A DNA stretch of 12,622 bases, taken from Ferruginibacter sp. (GTDB taxonomy: Bacteria > Bacteroidota > Bacteroidia > Chitinophagales > Chitinophagaceae). Where the stretch lies: the NCBI GenBank assembly GCA_030831725.1, contig JAURKN010000015.1, positions 1 to 12,622 of the forward strand. Direction: 5' to 3'. The notes under the pieces were generated by a model. It worked only from the letters and a program-made list of their open reading frames with translations, did not search any database and was not told where the DNA came from. Below are positions 5,957 to 12,622 of this stretch, piece after piece (position 1 is the stretch's first letter; each line of letters starts with the position of its first letter). A program made the position numbers and the translations under genes.

Positions 5957-8900
5957 GTGAAACGCTGTCGATAAGGAAAATTTTGTATAAGAAGATATAT
6001 CTGCTTGTCGGAGCGGCGTGGTTCATCACGTTGACTTTCATCATCGACAACTATTGGACAGCAAATGCCTCTCTCGACACGGTACAGCAAAAAATATCAG
6101 ATTATATATCCAACGCTGAAGCCGATTTCAACAAAGAAATACGAAATGAAAGCTTTTCCAGACAGGTACATAATAAAAAAATCAGGAAAGAGCTGGTTGA
6201 GAAATTTTCAAGGAAATCATATTTCATTTTTACCTTTCACAAAGATCTTCAATCCTCCGAAGAGCTTGTATTTTGGAATTCATCAAAAATTCTTCCGCCT
6301 CCTTATTTGAGGTACCAACCTGATTCTACCGGATTCTTAGCGCTCGAGAATGGATATTATGTTTGGCTTAAATCTGAAAGTGCGAATTTGGTCAATATCG
6401 CACTGATTCCCATAAAGTGGAATTATTTCATTGAAAACAATTATCTGGTAAACGATTTTACAGTTGACCACAGTTTCACATCCCATTACGACATTTCAAA
6501 GACAAGATTAGAAAACGGTATAGACATAAAAAATAAAAAAGGGGAATATTATTTTTCGGTTTATGAAAAACAAAAAGAAAATGCGCAAAAAAACAACCGA
6601 ATTTCTATTCTGTTTTTTCTTATCGGCTTGATTTGTTTGATCAGTTATATTCAACAATCAACTCTAGCCATCGCTCAAAAAGGCAATTTTTCTTTGGCGT
6701 TTTTCTCGTTGGTCATTTGTGTTTTCATCATAAGAATTTTCTTCTTTTTTAATATCACTCCTGTTGATGTCAGACAATTTGAGCTATTTCGTCCTATTCA
6801 TTTTCGTGATGGCATATGGGTTCCCTCATTGGGCGATTTGCTTCTACATGGCATATGTTTGCTTTGGATTGTTTTGTTCTACAGAAATCGTCTTTCTGAA
6901 TTGGGTTGGGTACCGAATGAAAAAAAATGGTTGCCCGCTGTTTCGTTGTTACTGATTTCCACAACTCTTATCGGATCGGCATATCTGACATCGAACCTCA
7001 TCCGAAATTTAGTTGTGAATGCTGATTTTTCTTTTGACACCATTCGTTTTTTCACACTCAGCTTACAAAGTGCGGTTGGTTTTTTTGTCATTGCGATTCT
7101 GCTTTTGTGTTTTTTCCTTTTTTCACAATCCTTGTTCTTTCTGTATCATGTTGTATTCAAAGAGAATTTGATTCCCATCCTGATTTCCATTTGCGTTTTT
7201 GCTATGGCTTTTCTGAGCTTTAGGGTAGGTTTTATAAAAGGGGGGTTCGAAATTTTTGTGACAATCTGGCTCTTGTTTTACGTTTTGATTTCAGGGAAAG
7301 CTTTTCAACATCTCACGAAAAATCCGATTTCTACAAGACAGGTTTTCTGGTTTGCTTTTCTCGCCGTTTCTGTAAGTGTCATTTTGTTGCAAGAAACACA
7401 TAACAGGGAATTGGACAATAGACAGAAATATGCAAAATCCATTTCAATCCGACTAAATCCGGCTAATGAAAGCATAGTAAACTCAACCATCAGCGATCTC
7501 AGAGGTTATTTTCTTCAAGATCAGTTTCTCAGGTTCTTTGATACAGTATCCAATCTTGCTTTAAAAGACAGTCTAATCAAATCGGCTCCGAGCAGTTTCA
7601 GCAATAATTACAACGGAGAATTTCTGACATATAATTCGGATGAAAAACCATTGTTCAATTCAAGCACGATAACATACAATGAGATCTTAACTATACTGAG
7701 TGCTCAGGCAAAGCCGACTTTTTATAAGGACCTTTTTTATTTCAATCAAACGTTCAATCAATTTTCTTTTATTTTCAACAAAGATGTGAAAGACACGGGC
7801 GGAAATTTGCTTGGGCATATCGTATTCATCGCCAATCCCAAAACAGAAAAAAGTGATGCATTATATCCTGAATTATTTTCAAAAGGCAATGAACAGACTA
7901 TTGAAAATTCGGCAGATTATGCGGTAGCCATGTATCGAGATGGAAAACTGGTGAATAGTTTCAATGACTATCCTTTTTCGGTCACGTTGAAGAAAGATGA
8001 TATTCCATCGGTTGACCAAATAGAAATAAAAAAAGAAGGTGTCAGTGAATGGTGGGCACATGCCGGTCCAGGGAAATGGGTGGTGATTGCCAGGAATTCC
8101 AATACCTTCCTTGAATTGATCACTTTGTTTTCTTATTTGTTTTGCGTTTTACTCTTGATTGGCAGTTTGATATGGATGTTCATGCATATGTTCAGCATCA
8201 GATTCAATCTAACCGATTTAAGGAAAATCTGGTACCTCTCCATCCGAAATCAGATTCAAGGGACTATTTTATTTATCAGTGCCATCTCTTTTGTCATAAT
8301 CGGCTTTGCATCCATTTGGTTTTTTGTCAATCGATATGAGTCTACAAATCGTGAGAAATTGAGCAGGGTGATTCATATTCTAGATAAGGAAGTTCGAAAA
8401 AGCTTGGGTAAAAACGAGCAATATATCGATTCAGGTTTGGATTCCACTGGAACGATGATCAATTCTCTAGAATCTTCGTTAACAAAAATATCGGAGATTC
8501 ATGGTGTGGATGTCAATATCTATGATATCTCAGGGGATTTGAAATTCTCATCACTTTCTTTGCCATATAACAAAGGAATCCTTAGTGCGAAAATGAATCC
8601 CATCGCATTTCATCATCTGTTCAGAATGGATGAAAGTCAGTTTTTTCAGGAAGAAAAAATCGGCAAACTGAAATACATCAGCCATTACATACCTGTATTG
8701 AACGACAATGGCAATAGTATCGCTTATTTGAATATTCCGTACTTCACTTCAGAAACGGCGCTCAGGCAGGAGATTTCCAATTTCTTAATCACCATCATCA
8801 ACCTCAATGCTTTTGTATTTCTGCTTGCAGGAATCATTTCTCTTTTCATCACAAACAGGATTTCTCTGTCCTTTTCCATCATAGCGCAAAAGATGCAAAA

Positions 8901-9705
8901 GGTGGATTTAGGCATGCACAACGAACCTATCATATGGGACAGAGATGATGAAATCGGAGCTTTGGTGAAACAATACAATAAAATGGTGACCAAGTTAGAA
9001 GAGAGTGCCGTTGTTTTGGCCAAAACAGAAAGAGAAGGTGCTTGGCGTGAAATGGCCAAGCAAGTTGCACATGAGATAAAAAATCCATTGACACCTATGA
9101 AGCTTAGTATGCAATTTTTGCAAAAAGCCATAGATCAAAAAGCACCTAACGTGGAGGAATTGGCTTCCAATGTGGCAAAAACACTGATACAGCAAATGGA
9201 TCATCTAAGCAACATCGCTAATGCGTTTAGCCAATTTGCGCACATTGGTGAACCACAAAAGGAAGTCTTTTATTTACATGAAGTCTTACAAAGTGTGGTT
9301 GATCTTCATCAGATGAATAATGAAGTTCAAATGTTTTGTCACTTGTTGGAGAATTCAGATCTTATTATTGCTGACAAAACCCAGATCAATCGTTTGTTCA
9401 CCAACTTGATTTTGAACGCCCTACAATCTATACCTGAAGATAGAACACCAGAAATTAGGATCAGACAATATATCGTGAATAAAGATGTGGTAACCGCCAT
9501 CATCGACAATGGTACAGGTATCCCCGGAGAGGCAAGAACCAAAATATTTACGCCCAACTTCACAACAAAATCTTCAGGAACCGGACTCGGTTTGGCCATG
9601 TGTAAAAGAATTGTGGAGCAATCACAGGGCGAAATTTGGTATGAGACCCAAGATGGAAGAGGAACTACATTTTTCATCAGATTACCACTTCAAGAAATGA
9701 AATAA
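5953..9705 (+). CDS. giant multi-pass NtrY-like sensor histidine kinase
   Basis: The C-terminus is a canonical cytoplasmic kinase. A HAMP-like linker at about residues 970-1022 leads to a HisKA H-box with AHEIKNPLTP, phosphorylatable His1040, in the NtrY style. It is followed by an N box NLILNALQ (Asn1155), a G1 box DNGTGIP (Asp1185) and a G2 box GTGLGLAMCKRI from 1209. Upstream I count 12 membrane segments, near 15-33, 217-236, 245-267, 293-312, 326-347, 374-402, 406-428, 432-448, 464-482, 719-746, 768-795 and 941-970. With the N-terminus inside, these place three extracytoplasmic domains (about 34-216, 483-718, 796-940) and the kinase in the cytoplasm. Start: ATG 5953 overlaps the mazG stop (ATGA) and begins MSETLSIRKILYKK. 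An ATG at 5923 would add 10 residues inside mazG and seems less likely. No response regulator is adjacent, so partner and signal are unknown. A hairpin terminator follows directly. Confidence 0.93.
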   Translation: MSETLSIRKILYKKIYLLVGAAWFITLTFIIDNYWTANASLDTVQQKISDYISNAEADFNKEIRNESFSRQVHNKKIRKELVEKFSRKSYFIFTFHKDLQSSEELVFWNSSKILPPPYLRYQPDSTGFLALENGYYVWLKSESANLVNIALIPIKWNYFIENNYLVNDFTVDHSFTSHYDISKTRLENGIDIKNKKGEYYFSVYEKQKENAQKNNRISILFFLIGLICLISYIQQSTLAIAQKGNFSLAFFSLVICVFIIRIFFFFNITPVDVRQFELFRPIHFRDGIWVPSLGDLLLHGICLLWIVLFYRNRLSELGWVPNEKKWLPAVSLLLISTTLIGSAYLTSNLIRNLVVNADFSFDTIRFFTLSLQSAVGFFVIAILLLCFFLFSQSLFFLYHVVFKENLIPILISICVFAMAFLSFRVGFIKGGFEIFVTIWLLFYVLISGKAFQHLTKNPISTRQVFWFAFLAVSVSVILLQETHNRELDNRQKYAKSISIRLNPANESIVNSTISDLRGYFLQDQFLRFFDTVSNLALKDSLIKSAPSSFSNNYNGEFLTYNSDEKPLFNSSTITYNEILTILSAQAKPTFYKDLFYFNQTFNQFSFIFNKDVKDTGGNLLGHIVFIANPKTEKSDALYPELFSKGNEQTIENSADYAVAMYRDGKLVNSFNDYPFSVTLKKDDIPSVDQIEIKKEGVSEWWAHAGPGKWVVIARNSNTFLELITLFSYLFCVLLLIGSLIWMFMHMFSIRFNLTDLRKIWYLSIRNQIQGTILFISAISFVIIGFASIWFFVNRYESTNREKLSRVIHILDKEVRKSLGKNEQYIDSGLDSTGTMINSLESSLTKISEIHGVDVNIYDISGDLKFSSLSLPYNKGILSAKMNPIAFHHLFRMDESQFFQEEKIGKLKYISHYIPVLNDNGNSIAYLNIPYFTSETALRQEISNFLITIINLNAFVFLLAGIISLFITNRISLSFSIIAQKMQKVDLGMHNEPIIWDRDDEIGALVKQYNKMVTKLEESAVVLAKTEREGAWREMAKQVAHEIKNPLTPMKLSMQFLQKAIDQKAPNVEELASNVAKTLIQQMDHLSNIANAFSQFAHIGEPQKEVFYLHEVLQSVVDLHQMNNEVQMFCHLLENSDLIIADKTQINRLFTNLILNALQSIPEDRTPEIRIRQYIVNKDVVTAIIDNGTGIPGEARTKIFTPNFTTKSSGTGLGLAMCKRIVEQSQGEIWYETQDGRGTTFFIRLPLQEMK

Positions 9706-9732
9706 GAAAAGCCGACACATGGTCGGCTTTTC
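9706..9732. terminator. bidirectional intrinsic terminator
   Basis: GAAAAGCCGAC (9706-9716), a 5-base loop ACATG, and GTCGGCTTTTC (9722-9732) form a perfect 11-bp hairpin that starts on the base after the kinase stop codon. The A-rich left flank and T-rich right flank give a U-tract on both strands. It can therefore end both the mazG-kinase transcript (+) and the converging T9SS gene (-), whose stop is at 9756. Confidence 0.9.
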
Positions 9733-9755
9733 TGTATATCTGTTAATGCTTTGTT

Positions 9756-11183
9756 TTACTGAACGATCATTTTTTGTGTCGCTATGATGTTTCCGTCTGC
9801 GACTCTGATCATATAAACACCCGATTTCAAACCATTGAAATAATGATTCTGTCCGTTGATGTTTTGCAATTTTTTGATTGTTCTTCCTGTGTTATCCAAA
9901 ATCTCAAGTGTCGCATTTGAAAGTGCTTCATTGAAATGAATCTGTCCGATACCATTGTTTGGATTAGGAATGACCATCCAATCGATTTTTTTCTCGAGTC
10001 CTTTGATTATAGCTACTTCACTGTATCTGAAAGTGCCATCGTTTTCAATGATCTTGAGTCTGTACTCAGAGATATTGTTTGATGTATTCATTTCTGAGTA
10101 CTGATACTGTGTTTGTCCGGCATTGTTGTTCGCTACCACTTTACCAATGGTGGTGAATTGTCCGTTTACTTTTCTCTGTACTTCAAAAACATTCAAATTA
10201 GACTCATTGCTGGTATTCCATTGAATAAGAGCAGTATTTGATTTTCTGGCAGCAGTGAAAGAAAGCAAGCTGAGAGGTAAAGGTCCGCTTGAAGCGAAAT
10301 AAATTTTCACAGAAGCGATATCGCTTTTACCTGTGCTGTTGCTTTTCATCCTGTAACTGAATTCATATACGGAGATGGTAGGATCTGTTCTGGTGATGGA
10401 AAATGATCCGTCACTGTTGATATTCAGATTGGCGCCACCTGCTACACTTTTATTGATTCCGTAAGGCCCTTTTGCGATGGAGTAAACGATATCGTTCAAT
10501 CCACCAAGGTTATCGTTGGTGCTGAGGTTTCCATTGAAGGTTTCAGATCCAGGTCCTTCGTAAGTAAATCCTTCATCATTCACGGCATCAATGCCGATAT
10601 TGTTGGCTTCCTGGCTTACATAAGCGTCATCGAATGTGATTCTTGTATCGCTGTTTACACATGCGGGAATTGAGTTGCGATGAGACAATTTGATGGTAGC
10701 TCTGTAGAGATCTCCGAAGTTCAAAATGCCTGCAGTGTTTACTCTTATTGTTAAGCGGTGTGGTTTTCCAGGTCCAATTGCCGGTAATAATATGTTTGAA
10801 CTTGTTGCAATGATGTTGCCACCTGATTCGATGTGGTAGCTGATATAGATCGGGCAATTCACATCCGACCAGTTATTGCAGTTTGCCTGTTCGTCCATTC
10901 TGAAAATGTTGAAACTGATCACAGATGTACCTCCACCGGTTGAAATCATGGTAGGAGATGTGAGTGAAACTGGACTCTGAACCGTCGGAGCATCAGCTTC
11001 AATGCCTCTGTTGTGGTCGCAATCGTCAGAAGGGTCTCTGTAATTCCAGAGTCTGGCACCGCCTCCTAAAGTCCACCCATGTTGAGGATGAGAGAAAGTT
11101 TCGAAAATGGAAGTGGGTTGTGCGAATGACAGTCCAGTAAGGGCTGTAATGAAAAAACAGACGAGGGTAAGGCTTTTACGCAT
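9756..11183 (-). CDS. T9SS-exported protein with cadherin-like domain and type A sorting domain
   Basis: This 475-residue protein has a signal peptide (about residues 1-21, MRKSLTLVCFFITALTGLSFA, cut before Gln22). It ends in a type IX secretion type A sorting domain at about 400-475 (IPNPNNGIGQIHF, LEILDNTGR, LKSGVYMIRV, QKMIVQ). It should be exported across the outer membrane by T9SS and released or anchored to the surface. Between these lies a Cys-containing N-terminal beta domain (about 23-195). A VCBS/cadherin-like repeat follows at about 200-295 (FNGNLSTNDNLGG, INSDGSFSITR, YEFSYRMKS). Next is a fibronectin-like segment (LSLLSFTAARKSNTALIQWNT, ending RLKIIENDG), the usual spacer before the sorting domain. 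No enzymatic motif is seen, so adhesin or matrix protein is only an inference. It is monocistronic, with its own upstream spacer and the shared terminator downstream. Confidence 0.9.
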   Translation of the reverse strand: MRKSLTLVCFFITALTGLSFAQPTSIFETFSHPQHGWTLGGGARLWNYRDPSDDCDHNRGIEADAPTVQSPVSLTSPTMISTGGGTSVISFNIFRMDEQANCNNWSDVNCPIYISYHIESGGNIIATSSNILLPAIGPGKPHRLTIRVNTAGILNFGDLYRATIKLSHRNSIPACVNSDTRITFDDAYVSQEANNIGIDAVNDEGFTYEGPGSETFNGNLSTNDNLGGLNDIVYSIAKGPYGINKSVAGGANLNINSDGSFSITRTDPTISVYEFSYRMKSNSTGKSDIASVKIYFASSGPLPLSLLSFTAARKSNTALIQWNTSNESNLNVFEVQRKVNGQFTTIGKVVANNNAGQTQYQYSEMNTSNNISEYRLKIIENDGTFRYSEVAIIKGLEKKIDWMVIPNPNNGIGQIHFNEALSNATLEILDNTGRTIKKLQNINGQNHYFNGLKSGVYMIRVADGNIIATQKMIVQ

Positions 11184-11458
11184 GTAATTGAAGTTTTGTT
11201 GTTAACAGATATAGGTACAAAATTGAAATACTATTTATTTCGGGTAAATAAAAACAATTTCATTTGCAATCTGATGAAAATCGATGGCAAAGAGTTAAAA
11301 ATAGAATAGGGATAGGATGAAAATTCAGTAGGATAGGGAGGATGTATTACTAAATAACGTTACGAAAATAGACTGAGAAACATAAAATTGCAACTTTTAG
11401 ACCATGAATTTTGTAAAAAAATACAATTAATATCGACATTTGATAAAATAACCCCAAA
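11184..11458. promoter_or_regulatory. divergent intergenic region between the T9SS protein and PEBP genes
   Basis: This 275-base AT-rich spacer has no gene. For the rightward genes, TTG (11411-11413), 21 bases, then GACATTTG (11435-11442) resembles the Bacteroidota TTG / TAnnTTTG promoter with one mismatch in the minus-7 box, about 16 bases before the PEBP ATG. For the leftward gene I see only CAATTTTG-like sequence near 11218-11225, a weak match. The middle holds a purine-rich patch of reiterated GGATAG units (11305-11344), listed separately. Two short 8-bp palindromes (TGTTAACA at 11200, TAACGTTA at 11355) may be chance. Confidence 0.3.
11305..11344. repeat. purine-rich degenerate direct repeat (GGATAG-type)
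   Basis: Within 11305-11344 the core TAGGAT / GGATAGGGA recurs in imperfect direct order: AATAGGGATAGGAT on the left and GTAGGATAGGGAGGAT on the right, about 14 bases apart. It stands out from the AT-rich surroundings. It might be a protein-binding site or simple low-complexity sequence; nothing further can be shown by eye. Confidence 0.35.
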
Positions 11459-11953
11459 ATGACAGCAGATTCTTTTACACTATTCAGTAAGGAAATATCC
11501 GGACAAGCCACGCTGAGTCAGGTTTTCAACGGTTTTGGATGCACGGGAAACAATATATCTCCTCAATTATTTTGGGCGTCGGCTCCTGAAGGAACTAAAA
11601 GCTTCGCGATCACCCTGTTCGACCCCGATGCTCCGACTGGCAGCGGTTGGTGGCACTGGCTGATTTTCAACATTCCTTCTGATTGTTCGGAGTTGCCATC
11701 AGGTGCTGGTAATCCCCAATCGGGTCTCGCTCCGATTGGCGCTGTACAAAGCATTACCGATTACGGCACAAACGGCTATGGAGGTCCCTGTCCCCCTCAA
11801 GGGCATGGAATTCATCAATACATTTTCACCATACATGCCTTGGATGTCGATAAAATCGATTTGGATGAAAAAGCAAATCCAGCTTTGGTTGGATTCAACA
11901 TCAACGCACATACCATTCAAAAAGCATCTCTCGTGATGTACTACAAAAGATAA
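11459..11953 (+). CDS. YbhB/YbcL family Raf kinase inhibitor-like protein (PEBP)
   Basis: The 164 residues are close to E. coli YbhB in length, with no signal peptide, so it is cytoplasmic. Bacterial PEBP-like proteins share the ligand pocket of the phosphatidylethanolamine-binding / Raf kinase inhibitor fold; their bacterial function is largely unsettled. Clear signatures are GNNISPQLFW (30-39), LFDPDAPTGSGWWHW (53-67, with pocket Asp55, Asp57 and His66) and YGGPCPPQGHGIHQYIF (107-123, with His116 and His119). ATG 11459 gives the expected N-terminus (FTLFSKEISG), and no longer start fits. The next gene begins 6 bases after the stop, so the two probably form one transcript read from the divergent spacer. 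Family assignment is firm; role is unknown. Confidence 0.95.
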   Translation: MTADSFTLFSKEISGQATLSQVFNGFGCTGNNISPQLFWASAPEGTKSFAITLFDPDAPTGSGWWHWLIFNIPSDCSELPSGAGNPQSGLAPIGAVQSITDYGTNGYGGPCPPQGHGIHQYIFTIHALDVDKIDLDEKANPALVGFNINAHTIQKASLVMYYKR

Positions 11954-11959
11954 TTTTTT

Positions 11960-12358
11960 ATGTCAAAGAAATCAATACTCGTCTCTTTAATATGCCTTTC
12001 TTTTTTGTGGGTAACCGCTCAAAAAAAGACCAACATCATAGGCGGGAAAAAAGACCGACATGGTTGTATCAAAGCTGCAGGTTATCAATGGAGCGAAATC
12101 CAACAATCCTGCATCAGGTCCTTCGAACTTCCGGTTCAATTGCTGAACGATACCAAAACATGGAGTGCTTCGTTTTTGCTGGATCAGTCTCAAAATACGG
12201 CAGAGGTATTCTGTAGACACGGACGTTTTATTCTGACTAAAAACGAGAATGGTGAATTCTATTTCCAAAAACGAAGACACAAGCTGTTGCTGTTCAAAAA
12301 GGATAATCTTTGGACCCTGAAATATGATGATGAAGTGTATCTCGGTTATCTCAACTAA
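11960..12358 (+). CDS. small secreted protein with D-x-H-G-C / G-Y-x-W / C-x-R signature
   Basis: The protein has 132 residues with a Sec signal peptide at about 1-20 (MSKKSILVSLICLSFLWVTA), cut before Gln21. Directly after it comes a compact motif, DRHGCIKAAGYQWSEIQQSC: Asp32, His34, Cys36, Gly41-Tyr42-x-Trp44, then Cys51-Ile-Arg53. I recall this signature from small exported proteins and lipoproteins of several Gram-negative groups, often with Cys instead of Ser45; I know no assigned function. Cys36 and Cys51 are placed to form a disulfide, with a third Cys at 85. The rest (about 57-132) looks like a small beta-domain with alternating hydrophobic and charged residues. It follows the PEBP gene by 6 bases, in operon-like order. 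Its TAA stop (12356-12358) interlocks with the TAG of the converging acyltransferase gene. Confidence 0.85.
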   Translation: MSKKSILVSLICLSFLWVTAQKKTNIIGGKKDRHGCIKAAGYQWSEIQQSCIRSFELPVQLLNDTKTWSASFLLDQSQNTAEVFCRHGRFILTKNENGEFYFQKRRHKLLLFKKDNLWTLKYDDEVYLGYLN

Positions 12359-12622
12359 TTCGTGTACATCAATCCGCAACCCCTGATTTCACTGTTTTCC
12401 AATCGACCTAAGACTTCAAATTGTCCGTCGGGATGTAGTCTTCCCAAATCTTCTGTGGCTATAAAACTGCAGCTGTTTACATTGTGAAGGTCTATGACGT
12501 TTATGCCACCTGTGATGGATTCTTGCTCTTCATTTTCTTGGCGGATCTCCAATGGGTCGTCTGATCTTCGCAAAAGAATTTTCATTCCGCTGCCAGGTTT
12601 GAACAGACCGTCTCCGCTGGAA
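12355..12622 (-). CDS. LuxE/PaaK family acyltransferase, C-terminal part (runs off the window)
   Basis: The frame is open to the right edge, so this is the last 88 residues or so; the ATG at 12585 is internal. The fragment reads SSGDGLFKPGSGMKILLRRS at its start. It continues with TGGINVIDLHNVNSCSFI, ATEDLGRLHPDGQFEVLGR and LENSEIRGCGLMY. I recognise this as the C-terminus of the Bacteroidota LuxE-like acyl-protein synthetase / acyltransferase family, which belongs to the adenylate-forming (ANL) enzymes. The DLGR...DG.F.VLGR pattern is the usual ANL hinge region. Such enzymes activate or transfer acyl groups; the substrate here is unknown. Its TAG stop (12355-12357) overlaps the stop of the converging secreted-protein gene, leaving no intergenic space. 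Confidence 0.82.
   Translation of the reverse strand, partial: SSGDGLFKPGSGMKILLRRSDDPLEIRQENEEQESITGGINVIDLHNVNSCSFIATEDLGRLHPDGQFEVLGRLENSEIRGCGLMYTN

Noticed and set aside
8724..9131. 135-codon open frame antisense to the kinase HAMP/HisKA region
   Set aside because: It lies wholly opposite strongly conserved kinase motifs and its sequence shows no recognisable domain; it is a shadow frame.
11355..11362. 8-bp palindrome TAACGTTA (and TGTTAACA at 11200) as operators
   Set aside because: Such short AT-rich palindromes are expected by chance in 275 bases and neither is placed at a convincing promoter.
11987..12379. 130-codon antisense frame over the small secreted protein gene
   Set aside because: The opposite strand has a clear signal peptide and a known motif directly after it; the antisense translation has no recognisable features.
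1..12622. Defence system, prophage, transposon or CRISPR array
   Set aside because: No transposase, integrase, nuclease, toxin-antitoxin pair, spaced repeats or terminal inverted repeats were found. MazG alone is a housekeeping NTP pyrophosphohydrolase here and no mazEF genes accompany it.

Overview
The window looks like chromosomal DNA of a Bacteroidota (Bacteroidetes) bacterium. The basis is a type IX secretion C-terminal sorting domain, a Bacteroidota-type LuxE/PaaK acyltransferase tail, a very large multi-pass NtrY-like kinase, low-to-moderate GC, and weak or absent Shine-Dalgarno sequences. Nothing points to a phage, plasmid, transposon, CRISPR array, tRNA or rRNA. I see ordinary chromosomal genes and no clear previously undescribed defence or mobile system.

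Layout from left to right. (1) The 3' part of a LOG-family (TIGR00730) nucleotide-processing gene is followed by a 54-residue single-pass membrane protein (DUF6728-like), both on +. (2) Converging on these is lpxB (lipid A disaccharide synthase, -), split by a one-base frameshift just before its LLPGSR motif. (3) Diverging from lpxB is a two-gene cell-wall operon on +: a lipoprotein L,D-transpeptidase and, with a 4-base overlap, a secreted RlpA-like double-psi beta-barrel protein. The RlpA-like protein lacks two of the three residues thought to be catalytic in RlpA. (4) A secreted YD-repeat-like protein of unknown function (-) converges on it, only 2 bases away. (5) A 141-base divergent intergenic region carries a bulged inverted repeat and leads into mazG. 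mazG overlaps by 4 bases a 1250-residue histidine kinase with 12 predicted membrane segments and three extracytoplasmic domains. (6) A perfect bidirectional hairpin terminator separates the kinase from a converging secreted T9SS protein with a cadherin-like domain. (7) After a 275-base divergent spacer come a cytoplasmic YbhB/YbcL (PEBP) protein and a small secreted protein with a D-x-H-G-C / G-Y-x-W / C-x-R signature, both on +. The window ends in the C-terminal part of a LuxE/PaaK-type acyltransferase on -.

Much of the content concerns the cell envelope: lipid A synthesis, peptidoglycan cross-linking, an RlpA-like wall protein, a T9SS-exported surface protein and an envelope-sensing kinase. 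Gene packing is very tight. Three convergent pairs overlap or nearly touch at their stop codons with no visible terminator, while the fourth uses one shared symmetrical hairpin. The points most worth checking are the lpxB frameshift, the altered RlpA active site, the architecture of the orphan giant kinase, and the inverted repeat before mazG.
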